A stretch of 64,000 nt of DNA from Intestinimonas sp052065695. GTDB taxonomy: Bacteria > Bacillota > Clostridia > Oscillospirales > Oscillospiraceae. The stretch is taken from assembly GCF_052065695.1 (NCBI RefSeq), contig NZ_JBQHTM010000001.1, positions 62,001 to 126,000 of the forward strand, given 5' to 3'. Positions 42,434 to 53,068 of this stretch are shown here, piece after piece. A program made the position numbers and the translations under genes. The notes below the pieces were generated by a model. The model did no database searches and had not been told where the DNA came from. It was given only the letters and a program-made list of their open reading frames with translations. Numbering within the stretch: the first letter of the stretch is position 1; each line of letters starts with the position of its first letter.

Positions 42434-42439
42434 TATAAT
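42434..42439 (+). promoter_or_regulatory. Probable -10 box upstream of the unknown membrane protein gene
   Basis: TATAAT preceded by TGC, 70 bases before ATG 42509, in an AT-rich gap; the -35 is not clear. Confidence 0.45.
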
Positions 42440-42508
42440 ATTGTCTGCTGAATCGGGCGGCCGGTGATTGAGGCCGGTCATGCTTAAGAAAGGGGGGGAC
42501 GACCTGCC

Positions 42509-43099
42509 ATGAAGCGGCTGCTGCGGCCCATTATGTTAGAATTCTGCCGGAGCCACCTGATCTTGACGGCCGTGGTCTCCCTCCTCACCGTCCTCGCCTT
42601 GGCGCTGAGCGGTCTGCTGGGCCTGGGCAGCGCCGTGCGGGCCGCACTTCCCTTCCCCCTGCGGGGAGCGGCGTCAGAGCTGAGCGGCACTCTGCCCGCC
42701 CTGATCCCCTTGGCTCTGGGGCTGCTGGCCTATCTCCCCGCCGGCCGCCTCACCCGCAAGCGGAATCTCCTGCCCCGCCCCGACGTGGAGGAGGCCCTCC
42801 TCTTGCTGTTGGTGCCCGCCGCCGCCTTCTGGCTGCTGTTGGCCCTGGCCTACCTTATCCCTCACGGTACCGGGCTGCTGGTGGCCGCCATGCTCCTCAA
42901 CTGTCCCGCCTACGGCCTTTACAGCCTGCTGGCCCAGTTCCTGGGCTGGGGGAGCGGCGGTTCCCTGTGGACGGTCTATGTGGGCGGTCTGGTTACCGGC
43001 CTCCTACCCCCGCTGCTTTACCTGATGGGCAGCTATCTCCCCATCGCCGCCCTGGACCAGGAGGAGGACGCCGACGAGGAGTTTATTGAAAAGCAATAA
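42509..43099 (+). CDS. Membrane protein of unknown function (1 of 3)
   Basis: 196 residues, five or six hydrophobic helices, with a basic start (KRLLRPIMLEFCRSH) and a very acidic C-terminal tail (DQEEDADEEFIEKQ), so the tail is probably cytoplasmic. GAAAGGGGGGG lies ahead of ATG. No recognised domain. It is followed by two more unknown membrane proteins in the same direction and then the alaS T-box. Confidence 0.8.
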   Translation: MKRLLRPIMLEFCRSHLILTAVVSLLTVLALALSGLLGLGSAVRAALPFPLRGAASELSGTLPALIPLALGLLAYLPAGRLTRKRNLLPRPDVEEALLLLLVPAAAFWLLLALAYLIPHGTGLLVAAMLLNCPAYGLYSLLAQFLGWGSGGSLWTVYVGGLVTGLLPPLLYLMGSYLPIAALDQEEDADEEFIEKQ

Positions 43100-43156
43100 A
43101 AATAAATTGACTTTCAATAAAAGCGGTGATACGATACCCTTGAAAGGGGTGATCGT

Positions 43157-43702
43157 ATGGCGAAGCATACCTCCCTCCGTGCCCGGTTCGCCGGTTTTGC
43201 GGGGGGACATTTTATGCTCTCCGCCCTGGGGTCGCTGATCGCCTTTGCCATGTTCGGGGCGGCGGAGGCCGGCGTGGGGCTGATGGTGGCGCTCTGCGCC
43301 CTGCTGATGCTCCTCTATGTACCCGTCGGGGCCTTTGTCGCCCGCCTCTTGGAGTGGGAGCGGCCCACGGTCCGGGAGTGGCTCCGGGCGGTGGCCCTGA
43401 CGGGGGGCATCGCCTGCCTGTGGGGGTTCGGGGGCTTTGCCCTGTGCCTGACGGAGCCCACGGCCCTGATGGGCTTCTGCCTCCTCATGTCCACGGCCAT
43501 CCTGGCCAGCCCCTCCTTCTGCCTCATGTTTCTTGTGGTGATGGGGATACTTGACCTGCCCGGCCTGACCTGGGCACCTGTTTGGTTTGGGTCAATCGCC
43601 GCCGCCGCCTTGCTGCCCCCGGTGCTCTTCTTCACAGGAGCCCTGTTCATACCAAAAAAACAGCCTCAGACGGGGCTGGACGAAGGGAGAGAGGCGTCAT
43701 GA
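43157..43702 (+). CDS. Membrane protein of unknown function (2 of 3)
   Basis: 181 residues, about five membrane helices, with similar size and layout to the protein encoded just upstream (basic N-terminus TSLRARFAGFAGGHF, long final helix, short hydrophilic tail). The two may be distant paralogues: both put a helix pair after an N-terminal RF/EF-x-GGH or RSH element. GAAAGGGGTG precedes the ATG. The stop overlaps the next start by four bases. No domain recognised. Confidence 0.8.
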   Translation: MAKHTSLRARFAGFAGGHFMLSALGSLIAFAMFGAAEAGVGLMVALCALLMLLYVPVGAFVARLLEWERPTVREWLRAVALTGGIACLWGFGGFALCLTEPTALMGFCLLMSTAILASPSFCLMFLVVMGILDLPGLTWAPVWFGSIAAAALLPPVLFFTGALFIPKKQPQTGLDEGREAS

Positions 43703-44004
43703 CCTGGTTGTTGATGGGGGCCTTGGCCTTTCTGCTGGCCCTGGTGAATTTGGCCCTGGCCCTGCTGGGCAAGAGGCGGGGGCAGAGCGCCCTCCTCTTC
43801 GGGAGCCTGGCCTGCGGCGTGCTGGCCATGCTGGAGGAGTACCGTCTTGCGGTACAGTGGGTACAAAAAGAGGACTGGTCGGCCCTCATGGACGTGCTGC
43901 CCGGCATGGAAATGGTGCTGACGGCTGCCGTATTCCTGGGGCTGGGGTTGAACCTGGCTGCCATGGTGCTCCATCAGGTACGGAGAAAAGAAAAAACCAG
44001 TTGA
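43699..44004 (+). CDS. Small membrane protein of unknown function (3 of 3)
   Basis: 101 residues with two or three membrane helices: TWLLMGALAFLLALVNLALALLG, SALLFGSLACGVLAML, and MVLTAAVFLGLGLNLAAMVLH near the end. Translationally coupled to the previous gene (ATGA). The C-terminus is basic (RRKEKTS). No family recognised; the alaS promoter begins inside its last codons. Confidence 0.78.
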   Translation: MTWLLMGALAFLLALVNLALALLGKRRGQSALLFGSLACGVLAMLEEYRLAVQWVQKEDWSALMDVLPGMEMVLTAAVFLGLGLNLAAMVLHQVRRKEKTS

Positions 44005-44028
44005 CAATGCCCTGAAAAGTGATAAAAT
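44001..44028 (+). promoter_or_regulatory. Sigma-A promoter of the T-box-alaS transcript
   Basis: TTGACA, 16-base spacer, TAAAAT; the -35 overlaps the stop of the preceding gene. Confidence 0.85.
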
Positions 44029-44034
44029 AAAACA

Positions 44035-44272
44035 GCTTAAAAAGGCAAGGACGAAGCCAAGCGGGCCACGCCGCGACGAGCGAGAGGGGACGGTGAGAGC
44101 CCTCCGCGACACGGACCCGTACGCCACTTCACCAGCCGCCCGGGAGGACCGGGACGCTTCATCCCCGTTACAGGATGGAATGAGATGCGCTTTTTCAACG
44201 AAGCGTAATCAGGGTGGTACCGTGGAAATGCTTTTCCGCCCCTGGCCGATGCCGGGGGCGGTTTTTCTTTTC
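44035..44272 (+). promoter_or_regulatory. T-box riboswitch (alanine) with terminator
   Basis: The T-box sequence AGGGTGGTACCGTGG is at 44211-44225, directly before a GC hairpin (CCGCCCCTGGC/GCCGGGGGCGG) and T-tract ending about 44272. Upstream, the stem I pieces AGCGAGAGGGGACGGTGAGAGCC are visible, and GCC followed by A at 44123-44125 is a suitable specifier for tRNA-Ala. Uncharged tRNA-Ala binding would favour the antiterminator and switch on alaS. The specifier choice is an inference. Confidence 0.93.
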
Positions 44273-44328
44273 CCGCCGCCCAGACCAGTGAGTCGTAACA
44301 TAAATTGAGATAAACGGAGGTAATACCC

Positions 44329-47001
<2,673 letters not shown>

Positions 47002-47003
47002 GC

Positions 47004-47177
47004 ATGCTGCCCCAGGACCCCATGATCTTATATAGCGTGGTCAACGCCCGGCTCCGGGATACCTATCCCGACCTGGAGTCCTTCTGCGACGACCACGACA
47101 CCACAACCGAGGCCCTCTGCGCCGTCCTGGCCGCCGCCGGCTTCACCTACCATCCAGAGCTCAATCAGTTTCGATAA
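47004..47177 (+). CDS. DUF4250 small protein
   Basis: 57 residues: begins MLPQDPMILYSVVNARLRD, middle YPDLESFCDDHD, ending FTYHPELNQFR. This matches the DUF4250 family as I know it (start MLPxDPxMLLSxVNxKLRD, end YxxxxNQF). It starts two bases after the alaS stop, so it should be co-expressed under the T-box. Function unknown. It is easily missed because of its length. Confidence 0.85.
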   Translation: MLPQDPMILYSVVNARLRDTYPDLESFCDDHDTTTEALCAVLAAAGFTYHPELNQFR

Positions 47178-47207
47178 TGAGCAACGTGTGAAAGGAGGTT
47201 TCTGCAC

Positions 47208-47546
47208 ATGAGCGATTGTCTGTTCTGCAAGATCGCGGCGGGGGAGATCCCCTCCAACAAGGTCTACGAGGACGAAACGGTCTACGCCTTCTACGACATC
47301 GACCCCCAGGCGCCCACCCACTTCCTAGTGATCCCCAAGACCCACATCGGCTCCGTGGCCGATGTAACCCCGGAGAACGCCACTGTGGTGGCCCACATCT
47401 TCGCCGTCATCTCCAAGGTGACCAAGGAGCTGGGCCTGGAGAGCTACCGGGTGGTCTCCAACATCGGCGAGCAGGCGGGGCAAAGCGTCCACCATCTGCA
47501 CTTCCACGTGCTGGGCGGACGTGACATGACCTGGCCTCCCGGCTGA
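47208..47546 (+). CDS. HIT family protein (HinT-like nucleotide hydrolase)
   Basis: 112 residues. The histidine triad HHLHFHV gives His96, His98 and His100; the zinc-site cysteines Cys4 and Cys7 (CLFCKI) are kept. HinT-type enzymes hydrolyse AMP-lysine and similar phosphoramidates. A possible link with the upstream alaS is removal of aminoacyl-adenylates, but that is an inference. GAAAGGAGG precedes ATG, and a strong terminator follows. Confidence 0.95.
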   Translation: MSDCLFCKIAAGEIPSNKVYEDETVYAFYDIDPQAPTHFLVIPKTHIGSVADVTPENATVVAHIFAVISKVTKELGLESYRVVSNIGEQAGQSVHHLHFHVLGGRDMTWPPG

Positions 47547-47563
47547 CCGCATACACCCATCGC

Positions 47564-47600
47564 CATCCCCCGGCGGCACAGCCGCCGGGGGATGGTTTTT
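47564..47600 (+). terminator. Rho-independent terminator after the HIT gene
   Basis: CATCCCCCGGCGGC pairs with GCCGCCGGGGGATG around ACA, followed by TTTTTT. Confidence 0.95.
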
Positions 47601-47609
47601 CCTGACGAT

Positions 47610-48186
47610 GGTCCCCTATCCCCCGGCACCGGCGGCGCTGCGGCAGACCGTCGGTGGTCCTCCCGTTCCCCGGGCGGCACGGGCGTTACGAAGTAAGCCC
47701 GGGACGCAAGTAGCCTAACAGTAGAGCAGCCTGGGGGGTACATCCAATAGGGGGGCCGCGGCCCCCCTGTGTTGGCCGTTTCAAGGGGGAGAGTCCAGAG
47801 AGGGGGGAAATCGGAATCCCCCCTCTCTGGGGTGTCTTTGGTTCCTTTCTGCACAAGCAGAAAGGAACGCCCCCGGCAGGGCGGACAACACCTCAAATAG
47901 AAATCGCTTCTGTTCAAAAGAAAATCCTTCTGCTGCCATCTCCGATGAAGAACGGCCTCCGGCGGGCCCCTTTCTGAATGCCCAGAAAGGGGCGAAAGAG
48001 TCAGTCAAGGAGGGGGATTTCGATTTCCCCCTCCTTGACAATCCACCCCTTAAAACGACCAAGCACAGGGGGGAGCTGCGGCTCCCCCCTATTGGATGTA
48101 CCCCCCAGGTCTTCTATTGCCACGTTGCTTGCACCGTCGGCTTACTTCGTAACGCCGCCGGTGCTTGGGGGCCGGGGGACCACCGC
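47610..48186. repeat. 0.58-kb element: two hairpin-rich repeats in head-to-head inverted orientation
   Basis: The left half (about 47610-47880) and the reverse complement of the right half (about 47960-48186) share blocks in the same order: GGTCCC..CCCCGG with CACCGGCGGCG at the ends, GGCGTTACGAAGTAAGCC, an identical stretch around GGGGTACATCCAATAGGGG (47733-47752 and 48089-48107), a variable GC hairpin, TTGG(C/T)CGTTT(C/T)AAGGGG, and (G/A)AGGGGG(A/-)AAATCG.AATCCCCC. Small hairpins in each half differ in sequence but not in position, which suggests compensatory change. No credible coding frame is inside. Confidence 0.8.
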
Positions 48187-48247
48187 TTGAGGCTTGTAGG
48201 GCAGCAACGAATTTGCTAAAATAACGCCGTATGGCAGTATCTCGAAC

Positions 48248-48278
48248 GGTAAATGCTACTGAATGGTAGGATTTTACC
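48248..48278 (+). promoter_or_regulatory. Inverted repeat just before the XRE gene RBS
   Basis: GGTAAA (48248-48253) pairs with TTTACC (48273-48278), and CTAC with GTAG inside it. It lies directly before the GGGTGAT ribosome site of the regulator gene. It could be an operator for the regulator itself or an mRNA hairpin over its start. Confidence 0.5.
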
Positions 48279-48288
48279 GGGTGATCGT

Positions 48289-48507
48289 ATGTACTTTCGC
48301 AGATTGGGAGACCTGAGAAACGACAAGGACAAGACCCAACGAGACATTGCCGAATACCTTCATATGAATTTGGAGGTCTACCGCCGGTATGAAAAGGGCC
48401 TGCGGGAGATCCCGGTTTGGGCCCTCATCAAGCTGGCGGACTACTACCAGACCTCCACCGACTACCTGCTGGGCCGCACCGACGACCCCTCGGCGCCCCG
48501 TGCGTAA
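48289..48507 (+). CDS. XRE family helix-turn-helix regulator
   Basis: 72 residues, essentially one HTH_3 domain: RLGDLRNDKDKTQRDIAEYLHM, then YRRYEKGLREIPVWALIKLADYYQTSTDYLLGRTD. It is short, with no effector domain. ATG 48289 is chosen because the domain starts there; the upstream in-frame part crosses the inverted repeat. Its end overlaps the GTG of comEC by eight bases, so it may autoregulate a two-gene operon with comEC. Confidence 0.9.
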   Translation: MYFRRLGDLRNDKDKTQRDIAEYLHMNLEVYRRYEKGLREIPVWALIKLADYYQTSTDYLLGRTDDPSAPRA

Positions 48508-50752
48508 GCTGGCGGCGGTGGCCGCCGGCTTTGCCGCGGCGGTCTTTCTGACCTGCAATGGGCTGTGGATGCTCTCCCTGCTCCTGCCTCTGCCGGCTCT
48601 CCTGAAACGGGAGGACCGGTGGCGCCGCTGCGCCCTGGTGTGCCTGGGCGTGGCGGCGGGGCTTGCCTGGACGGTGGGCTATAACGCCCACTTTCTGGGC
48701 GGGGCCCGGGAGCTGGACGGCGTCCGGAGTACCCTCACCGCCGCCGTTGCCGACTGGCCCTATGAGACCAGATACGGTGCCGGGGTGGAGGCGAAGGTGA
48801 CGCTGGAGGACGGCATGGTCCTCCGGGCCACCCTCTACGGCGATGGGGAGGACCTGATGGACCTGCGCCCCGGCGACGCCCTCGCGGTGACGGCGGACTG
48901 GTCCGGTCCGCCCCAGACTGCCATGGAGAGCTGGACCTACCGCCTTTCCCAGGGTATCCACCTGACGGGGAGTGTGAAGGCGCTGGAGGTCCGGCGGCCG
49001 GAGACGGTCCCCCTGTGGGCCCTGCCCGCCCACTGGTCCCAGGCCGTCAAGGAGGCCGTGGCCGCAGCTTTCCCGGCGGAGAGCGCCGGACTGGTCACCG
49101 CCCTCCTCACCGGAGATACCGACCGCCTGGACCAGGGGGACTACAATGCCCTCCGACGGGCGGGACTGGCCCACGCCGTGGCGGTATCGGGGCTCCACAT
49201 GAGCTTTTTGGTCCAGCTGGCGGTGGCCCTCACCGGCAGCCGCTACCGCCGCCGCACTGCCCTGGTGGTGCTGCCGTTGATGGTGTGCTATACCCTGGCG
49301 GTGGGGTGTACCCCCTCGGTGGTCCGGGCCGCCGTCATGAATGGCCTGCTGCTGTTGGGGCCTCTGCTGGGCCGGGAGAATGACTCTCCCACCAGCCTGT
49401 CCCTGGCCCTGCTGCTGCTCCTGCTCCAGGACCCCTGGGCCTCACTGAGCGTGAGCCTTCAGCTCTCCTTTGCCTCGGTGGCGGGGATTTTGGCCTTCTC
49501 CGGGCGGGTGCGGGACTATATGACCGGGTTCTTTCCCGCGCCGGAAAAGAAAGAGAACAAAAAGCCTGGCCCGCTCCGCCGGCTGGGCTGGCGGGCGGCC
49601 GGCTCCTTGGGGGTCACCGTGGGCGCTATGGCCTTCGCCGTGCCCCTGATGGTGTGGTATTTCGGCAGTCTCTCGGTGATCTCCCCGGTGTCCAACCTGC
49701 TGTGCCTGCCCCTTTTGCAGCTCACCTTCCAGGGCGGGCTGCTCACTGCCCTGGTCCAGCTCCTAGTCCCCGCCCTGGGGTCTGCTCTGGGTCAGGTGGT
49801 GGGACTGCTGCCCCGGCTGGTGCTGTGGCTGGTCCGGGGACTGGCCGCCGCCCCATTCGCCTCTGTGGCGATGGCGGGGCCCTACCTGATGGGCGGCCTG
49901 GCTACGGTCTATCTGCTGTGGCTCTGCTACCTGGGATTGAAGGGCCCACGCCGGCCTCTGGTGCCCCTGTGCTGCTCAACTATCGTGCTTGCCGCCGCCC
50001 TGGTGCTCAACCACGCCGCCTACTGGTCCGGGAGTCTCACCATGACGGTGCTGGACGTGGGCCAGGGCCAGTGTGTGGTGCTCCGCTGCGGGGACCGGGT
50101 GGCGGTGGTGGACTGCGGCAGCACCGGCGAGGACGCTGGTGATCTGGCGGCCAGCTACCTGAGCACCATGGGGATTGAACGGGTGGATCTGCTGGTGCTC
50201 ACCCACTGCCACAGCGACCACGCCAACGGGGTCGAGGCCCTCATGGACCAGCTGGAGGTGTCCAACCTGGCCGTTCCCCAGGTGATCGAGGCGCCGGAGC
50301 TCCAGACCGAGCTCGTGGCCCGGGCGGAGGAGGCAGGCATCCCCACCCTGATGGTGTGGGACGACGTGACTTTGGAGTTCGGGGACGCCCTGCTCACACT
50401 GTACGGCCCGCTGGGCAGCGGCGACACCAACGAGGAGGGCCTGAGCCTGCTGTGTGAGACGGGGGACTTCTCTACCCTCATCACCGGAGACATGGACCAG
50501 ATCGTGGAAGGACGACTGGTGAAGTACGGGCACCTGCCCGACATTGACGTGCTGCTGGTGGGCCACCACGGCTCCAAATACGCCGCCTCCGATCTGCTGC
50601 TGGAGACGGTGACGCCGGAGACGGCGGTGGTCTCCTGCGGCTATAATACTTACGGCCATCCTGCCCCGGAGACCCTGCTCCGGCTGAGCGAGGCGGGCTG
50701 TGACATCTACCGCACCGATTTGCAGGGAAATGTCACCATCACGGTGAGATAA
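48500..50752 (+). CDS. comEC: ComEC/Rec2 DNA internalisation channel protein
   Basis: 750 residues. N-terminal membrane and OB region (about 1-180), the Competence domain with many helices (about 190-480; GLAHAVAVSGLHMSFLVQLA is the signature) and a C-terminal metallo-beta-lactamase domain (about 505-745; VLDVGQGQCVVLR, LTHCHSDHANG, GHHGSKYAAS). ComEC carries single-stranded DNA across the membrane during transformation. Start GTG 48500 overlaps the XRE gene; an ATG further upstream belongs to a longer open frame that would read through the regulator gene. holA follows 11 bp downstream. Confidence 0.93.
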   Translation: MRKLAAVAAGFAAAVFLTCNGLWMLSLLLPLPALLKREDRWRRCALVCLGVAAGLAWTVGYNAHFLGGARELDGVRSTLTAAVADWPYETRYGAGVEAKVTLEDGMVLRATLYGDGEDLMDLRPGDALAVTADWSGPPQTAMESWTYRLSQGIHLTGSVKALEVRRPETVPLWALPAHWSQAVKEAVAAAFPAESAGLVTALLTGDTDRLDQGDYNALRRAGLAHAVAVSGLHMSFLVQLAVALTGSRYRRRTALVVLPLMVCYTLAVGCTPSVVRAAVMNGLLLLGPLLGRENDSPTSLSLALLLLLLQDPWASLSVSLQLSFASVAGILAFSGRVRDYMTGFFPAPEKKENKKPGPLRRLGWRAAGSLGVTVGAMAFAVPLMVWYFGSLSVISPVSNLLCLPLLQLTFQGGLLTALVQLLVPALGSALGQVVGLLPRLVLWLVRGLAAAPFASVAMAGPYLMGGLATVYLLWLCYLGLKGPRRPLVPLCCSTIVLAAALVLNHAAYWSGSLTMTVLDVGQGQCVVLRCGDRVAVVDCGSTGEDAGDLAASYLSTMGIERVDLLVLTHCHSDHANGVEALMDQLEVSNLAVPQVIEAPELQTELVARAEEAGIPTLMVWDDVTLEFGDALLTLYGPLGSGDTNEEGLSLLCETGDFSTLITGDMDQIVEGRLVKYGHLPDIDVLLVGHHGSKYAASDLLLETVTPETAVVSCGYNTYGHPAPETLLRLSEAGCDIYRTDLQGNVTITVR

Positions 50753-50763
50753 GGAGGCTCCCT

Positions 50764-51825
50764 ATGGCCAAGACCAACAACGCCGACGCCGCGGCGGTGA
50801 AACAGCTCAAAAGCGACCTGTCCGCCGGGACCCTGGGACAGCTCTACATCTTCCACGGGGAGGAGGCCTATCTCCGGGACTTCTACCTGGGGCAGATGAA
50901 GAAGAAGTTACTCCCCGGCGGCATGGAGGCCTTCAACCTCCACACCTTCCAGGCCAAGGAGTGCGACCCCAAGGCCCTGGGGCAGGTCATCGACTGCCTA
51001 CCCATGATGAGTGAGCGCACCATGGTGGTGGTCTACGACTACGACCTCTTCAAGGCCCCCGCCGACCAGCGGGAGGCCATGACCGCCCTCTTCGCCGACC
51101 TGCCGGACTACGTCTGTCTGGTTTTCGTCTATGACCTCATTGAGTACAAGCCCGACGCCCGGACCAAGCTGGCCACCGCCATCAAGGCCCACGGCTCGGC
51201 GGTGAAGTTCACCCGGCAGGAGCAGGGGGATCTGGTGGACTGGATCCGCCGCCGGTTTAAGGCTTTGGACCACGACATCGACTCCGAGCTGGCCCGGTAC
51301 CTCATCTTCCTGTGCGGGGACCTGATGACGGGCCTCATCTCGGAGATCGGCAAGATTGGTGCCTATGCCCAGCACCGGGCGGTGACCCGTGCCGACATCG
51401 ACGCCGTGGCCATCCCCCAGCTGGACGCGGTGGTCTTTCAGCTCACCGACGCCATCGCCGCCGGGGACTTTGACAAGGCCTCGTCGGTGCTCTCCGACCT
51501 CCTCCACATGGGGGAGCCTCCCATCAAGCTCCTCTCAGTGCTGGGGCGGCAGCTGCGCCAGCTCTACTCCGCCCGGCTGGCCATGGAGGAGCGGAAGGGG
51601 GCGGGCTACCTGGTGGAGCTGTGGGGCATGCGTTCGGCCTACCCGGCCCAGAAGCTCATAGACGCCGCCCGGCGGTTTGACCGGAACTGGTGCCGGTACG
51701 CCGTGCTGGAAGCCGCCCGCACCGACCTGGCCATGAAGTCCCAGGCGGGGGCCGACGGGGAGGAGCTCCTCATCGACCTCATTTTGAAGCTGGCCAACCG
51801 CCCGCCCAAGACGGGCATCGCGTGA
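50764..51825 (+). CDS. holA: DNA polymerase III subunit delta
   Basis: 353 residues. Opens the beta clamp for loading. The N-terminal domain has LGQLYIFHGEEAYLRDFYLGQMKK, in place of a P-loop, then FSMMSERTMVVVYDYDLF-type sequence, and the C-terminal collar domain has VFQLTDAIAAGDFDKASSVL and PPIKLLSVLGRQLRQLY. This matches HolA of Firmicutes, which commonly follows comEC. AAGGAGG precedes ATG; the spacing suggests one transcript with comEC. Confidence 0.95.
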   Translation: MAKTNNADAAAVKQLKSDLSAGTLGQLYIFHGEEAYLRDFYLGQMKKKLLPGGMEAFNLHTFQAKECDPKALGQVIDCLPMMSERTMVVVYDYDLFKAPADQREAMTALFADLPDYVCLVFVYDLIEYKPDARTKLATAIKAHGSAVKFTRQEQGDLVDWIRRRFKALDHDIDSELARYLIFLCGDLMTGLISEIGKIGAYAQHRAVTRADIDAVAIPQLDAVVFQLTDAIAAGDFDKASSVLSDLLHMGEPPIKLLSVLGRQLRQLYSARLAMEERKGAGYLVELWGMRSAYPAQKLIDAARRFDRNWCRYAVLEAARTDLAMKSQAGADGEELLIDLILKLANRPPKTGIA

Positions 51826-51849
51826 GCGGGGGAGAGAAGGGAACAGGGT

Positions 51850-52458
51850 ATGAAGCGGATCTATAATGTGGCCGGGGTGCGGCTGGCCCTCACCTGCGGG
51901 GAGGAGGAGGCCGAGACGGCCAACTTCCTGGCGGCTGTCCTGCGGAAGCAGTCCGCCCTAGGACCTATCCTGGCCCCGGGCAAGCGCATCCAGGTGGGGT
52001 GGAATTTCTTCCAGCTGGCGGAGGCGGAGGACGGCCTGACCCTTCTGGCCCCGGACTACCGGAAAAATCCCTTTACCGACACCACCGAGGACCTCACCCA
52101 GGCCCTGGAAGTGTTCCAGGGCCAGCTGACCGCCCTGCGCCGGGCGGGGCGGCCGCCGGTGGTGGACGTCTCCTTTCAGGACACCATGGTGGTCCGGTGG
52201 AAGGGCCTCCAATCCCCCCTGCTCTATCTCCAGCGCCTGACCCCCTCTCACCCGCCGGACTCCGGCTGGTATTTAGGGCCGCTGGGGGAACCCCGCAGCG
52301 ACGACCCCAAGGACTATGTCCGCATCTATACCTATCAGCTTTTGGACGTCTGCCCCCAGGGGCTCTCCCTCCTGCCCTTCCCGCCGGGGACGCTGGCGGT
52401 CTTTGACCACGGTGCCCTGGTGGAGGCGGTGGACGGGGAGAACCAAAAACTGCTGTAA
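51850..52458 (+). CDS. Conserved-looking protein of unknown function
   Basis: 202 residues, soluble, no signal peptide. It lies 24 bp after holA and 13 bp before rnmV, with GGGAACAGGG or AGAAGG as weak RBS, so it is part of the comEC-holA-rnmV-recG run. Visible features are RIQVGWNFFQLAEAEDG, a central Pro-rich stretch, and LLPFPPGTLAVFDHGALVEAVDGEN near the end. I do not recognise a domain and draw no function from it. Confidence 0.75.
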   Translation: MKRIYNVAGVRLALTCGEEEAETANFLAAVLRKQSALGPILAPGKRIQVGWNFFQLAEAEDGLTLLAPDYRKNPFTDTTEDLTQALEVFQGQLTALRRAGRPPVVDVSFQDTMVVRWKGLQSPLLYLQRLTPSHPPDSGWYLGPLGEPRSDDPKDYVRIYTYQLLDVCPQGLSLLPFPPGTLAVFDHGALVEAVDGENQKLL

Positions 52459-52471
52459 CAGGAGGAAGCCC

Positions 52472-53068
52472 ATGCTGCACATACAAGAGGCCATCGTGGT
52501 GGAGGGCCGCTATGACAAAAACACCCTCTCCCAGGTGGTGGACACGGTGATCCTGGAGACCGCCGGCTTCGGGGTATTCAAAAATCAGGAGCTGGTGGCC
52601 CTGCTGCGGCGGCTGGCGGAGGAGCGGGGGCTCATTGTGCTCACCGACTCCGACGGGGCGGGCTTTCTCATTCGCAGTCGTCTCAAAAGCGCCCTGCCCC
52701 AGGACAAGGTGAAGCACGCCTACATCCCCGACGTCTACGGCAAGGAGCGGCGCAAGCGGACTCCCGGCAAGGAGGGCAAGCTGGGGGTGGAGGGTATGTC
52801 CCCGGCGGTGCTGGAGGAGGTCCTCCGCCGGGCGGGAGCCACTTTCCTGGAGGAGCCCGTCGGCGGCAGCGCCCCCAGAGAGGCCATCACCAAGGCCGAC
52901 CTCTACCTGCTGGGCCTCACCGGCACCCCCGACTCCGCCCAGCGGCGGGGCGCCCTGCTCAGGCATCTGGACCTTCCGGAGCACATGAGCACCAACGCCC
53001 TGCTGCCGGTGCTCAACGCCCTCTATGACCGGGAGGCCTTCCTGGAGGAGGCGGAGTCATGGATGTGA
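52472..53068 (+). CDS. rnmV: Ribonuclease M5
   Basis: 198 residues. TOPRIM domain with EAIVVEGRYDKNTL (catalytic Glu) and LIVLTDSDGAGF (DxD), followed by the C-terminal DUF4093 domain (HMSTNALLPVLNALYDREAFLE). It matures the 5' and 3' ends of 5S rRNA in low- and high-GC Firmicutes. The frame opens earlier at 52316, but ATG 52472 behind GGAGGAAG gives the proper N-terminus. It overlaps recG by 10 bases. Usually found by ksgA; this location beside recG is less common. Confidence 0.92.
   Translation: MLHIQEAIVVEGRYDKNTLSQVVDTVILETAGFGVFKNQELVALLRRLAEERGLIVLTDSDGAGFLIRSRLKSALPQDKVKHAYIPDVYGKERRKRTPGKEGKLGVEGMSPAVLEEVLRRAGATFLEEPVGGSAPREAITKADLYLLGLTGTPDSAQRRGALLRHLDLPEHMSTNALLPVLNALYDREAFLEEAESWM

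Noticed and set aside
47444..48062. Overlapping frames in the 47.6-48.2 kb repeat region
   Set aside because: The similar translations in the two halves come from the inverted repeats themselves; no RBS, start or protein-like composition.
48389..48499. Upstream extension of comEC
   Set aside because: It reads through the XRE gene in another frame; GTG 48500 gives a normal ComEC N-terminus.
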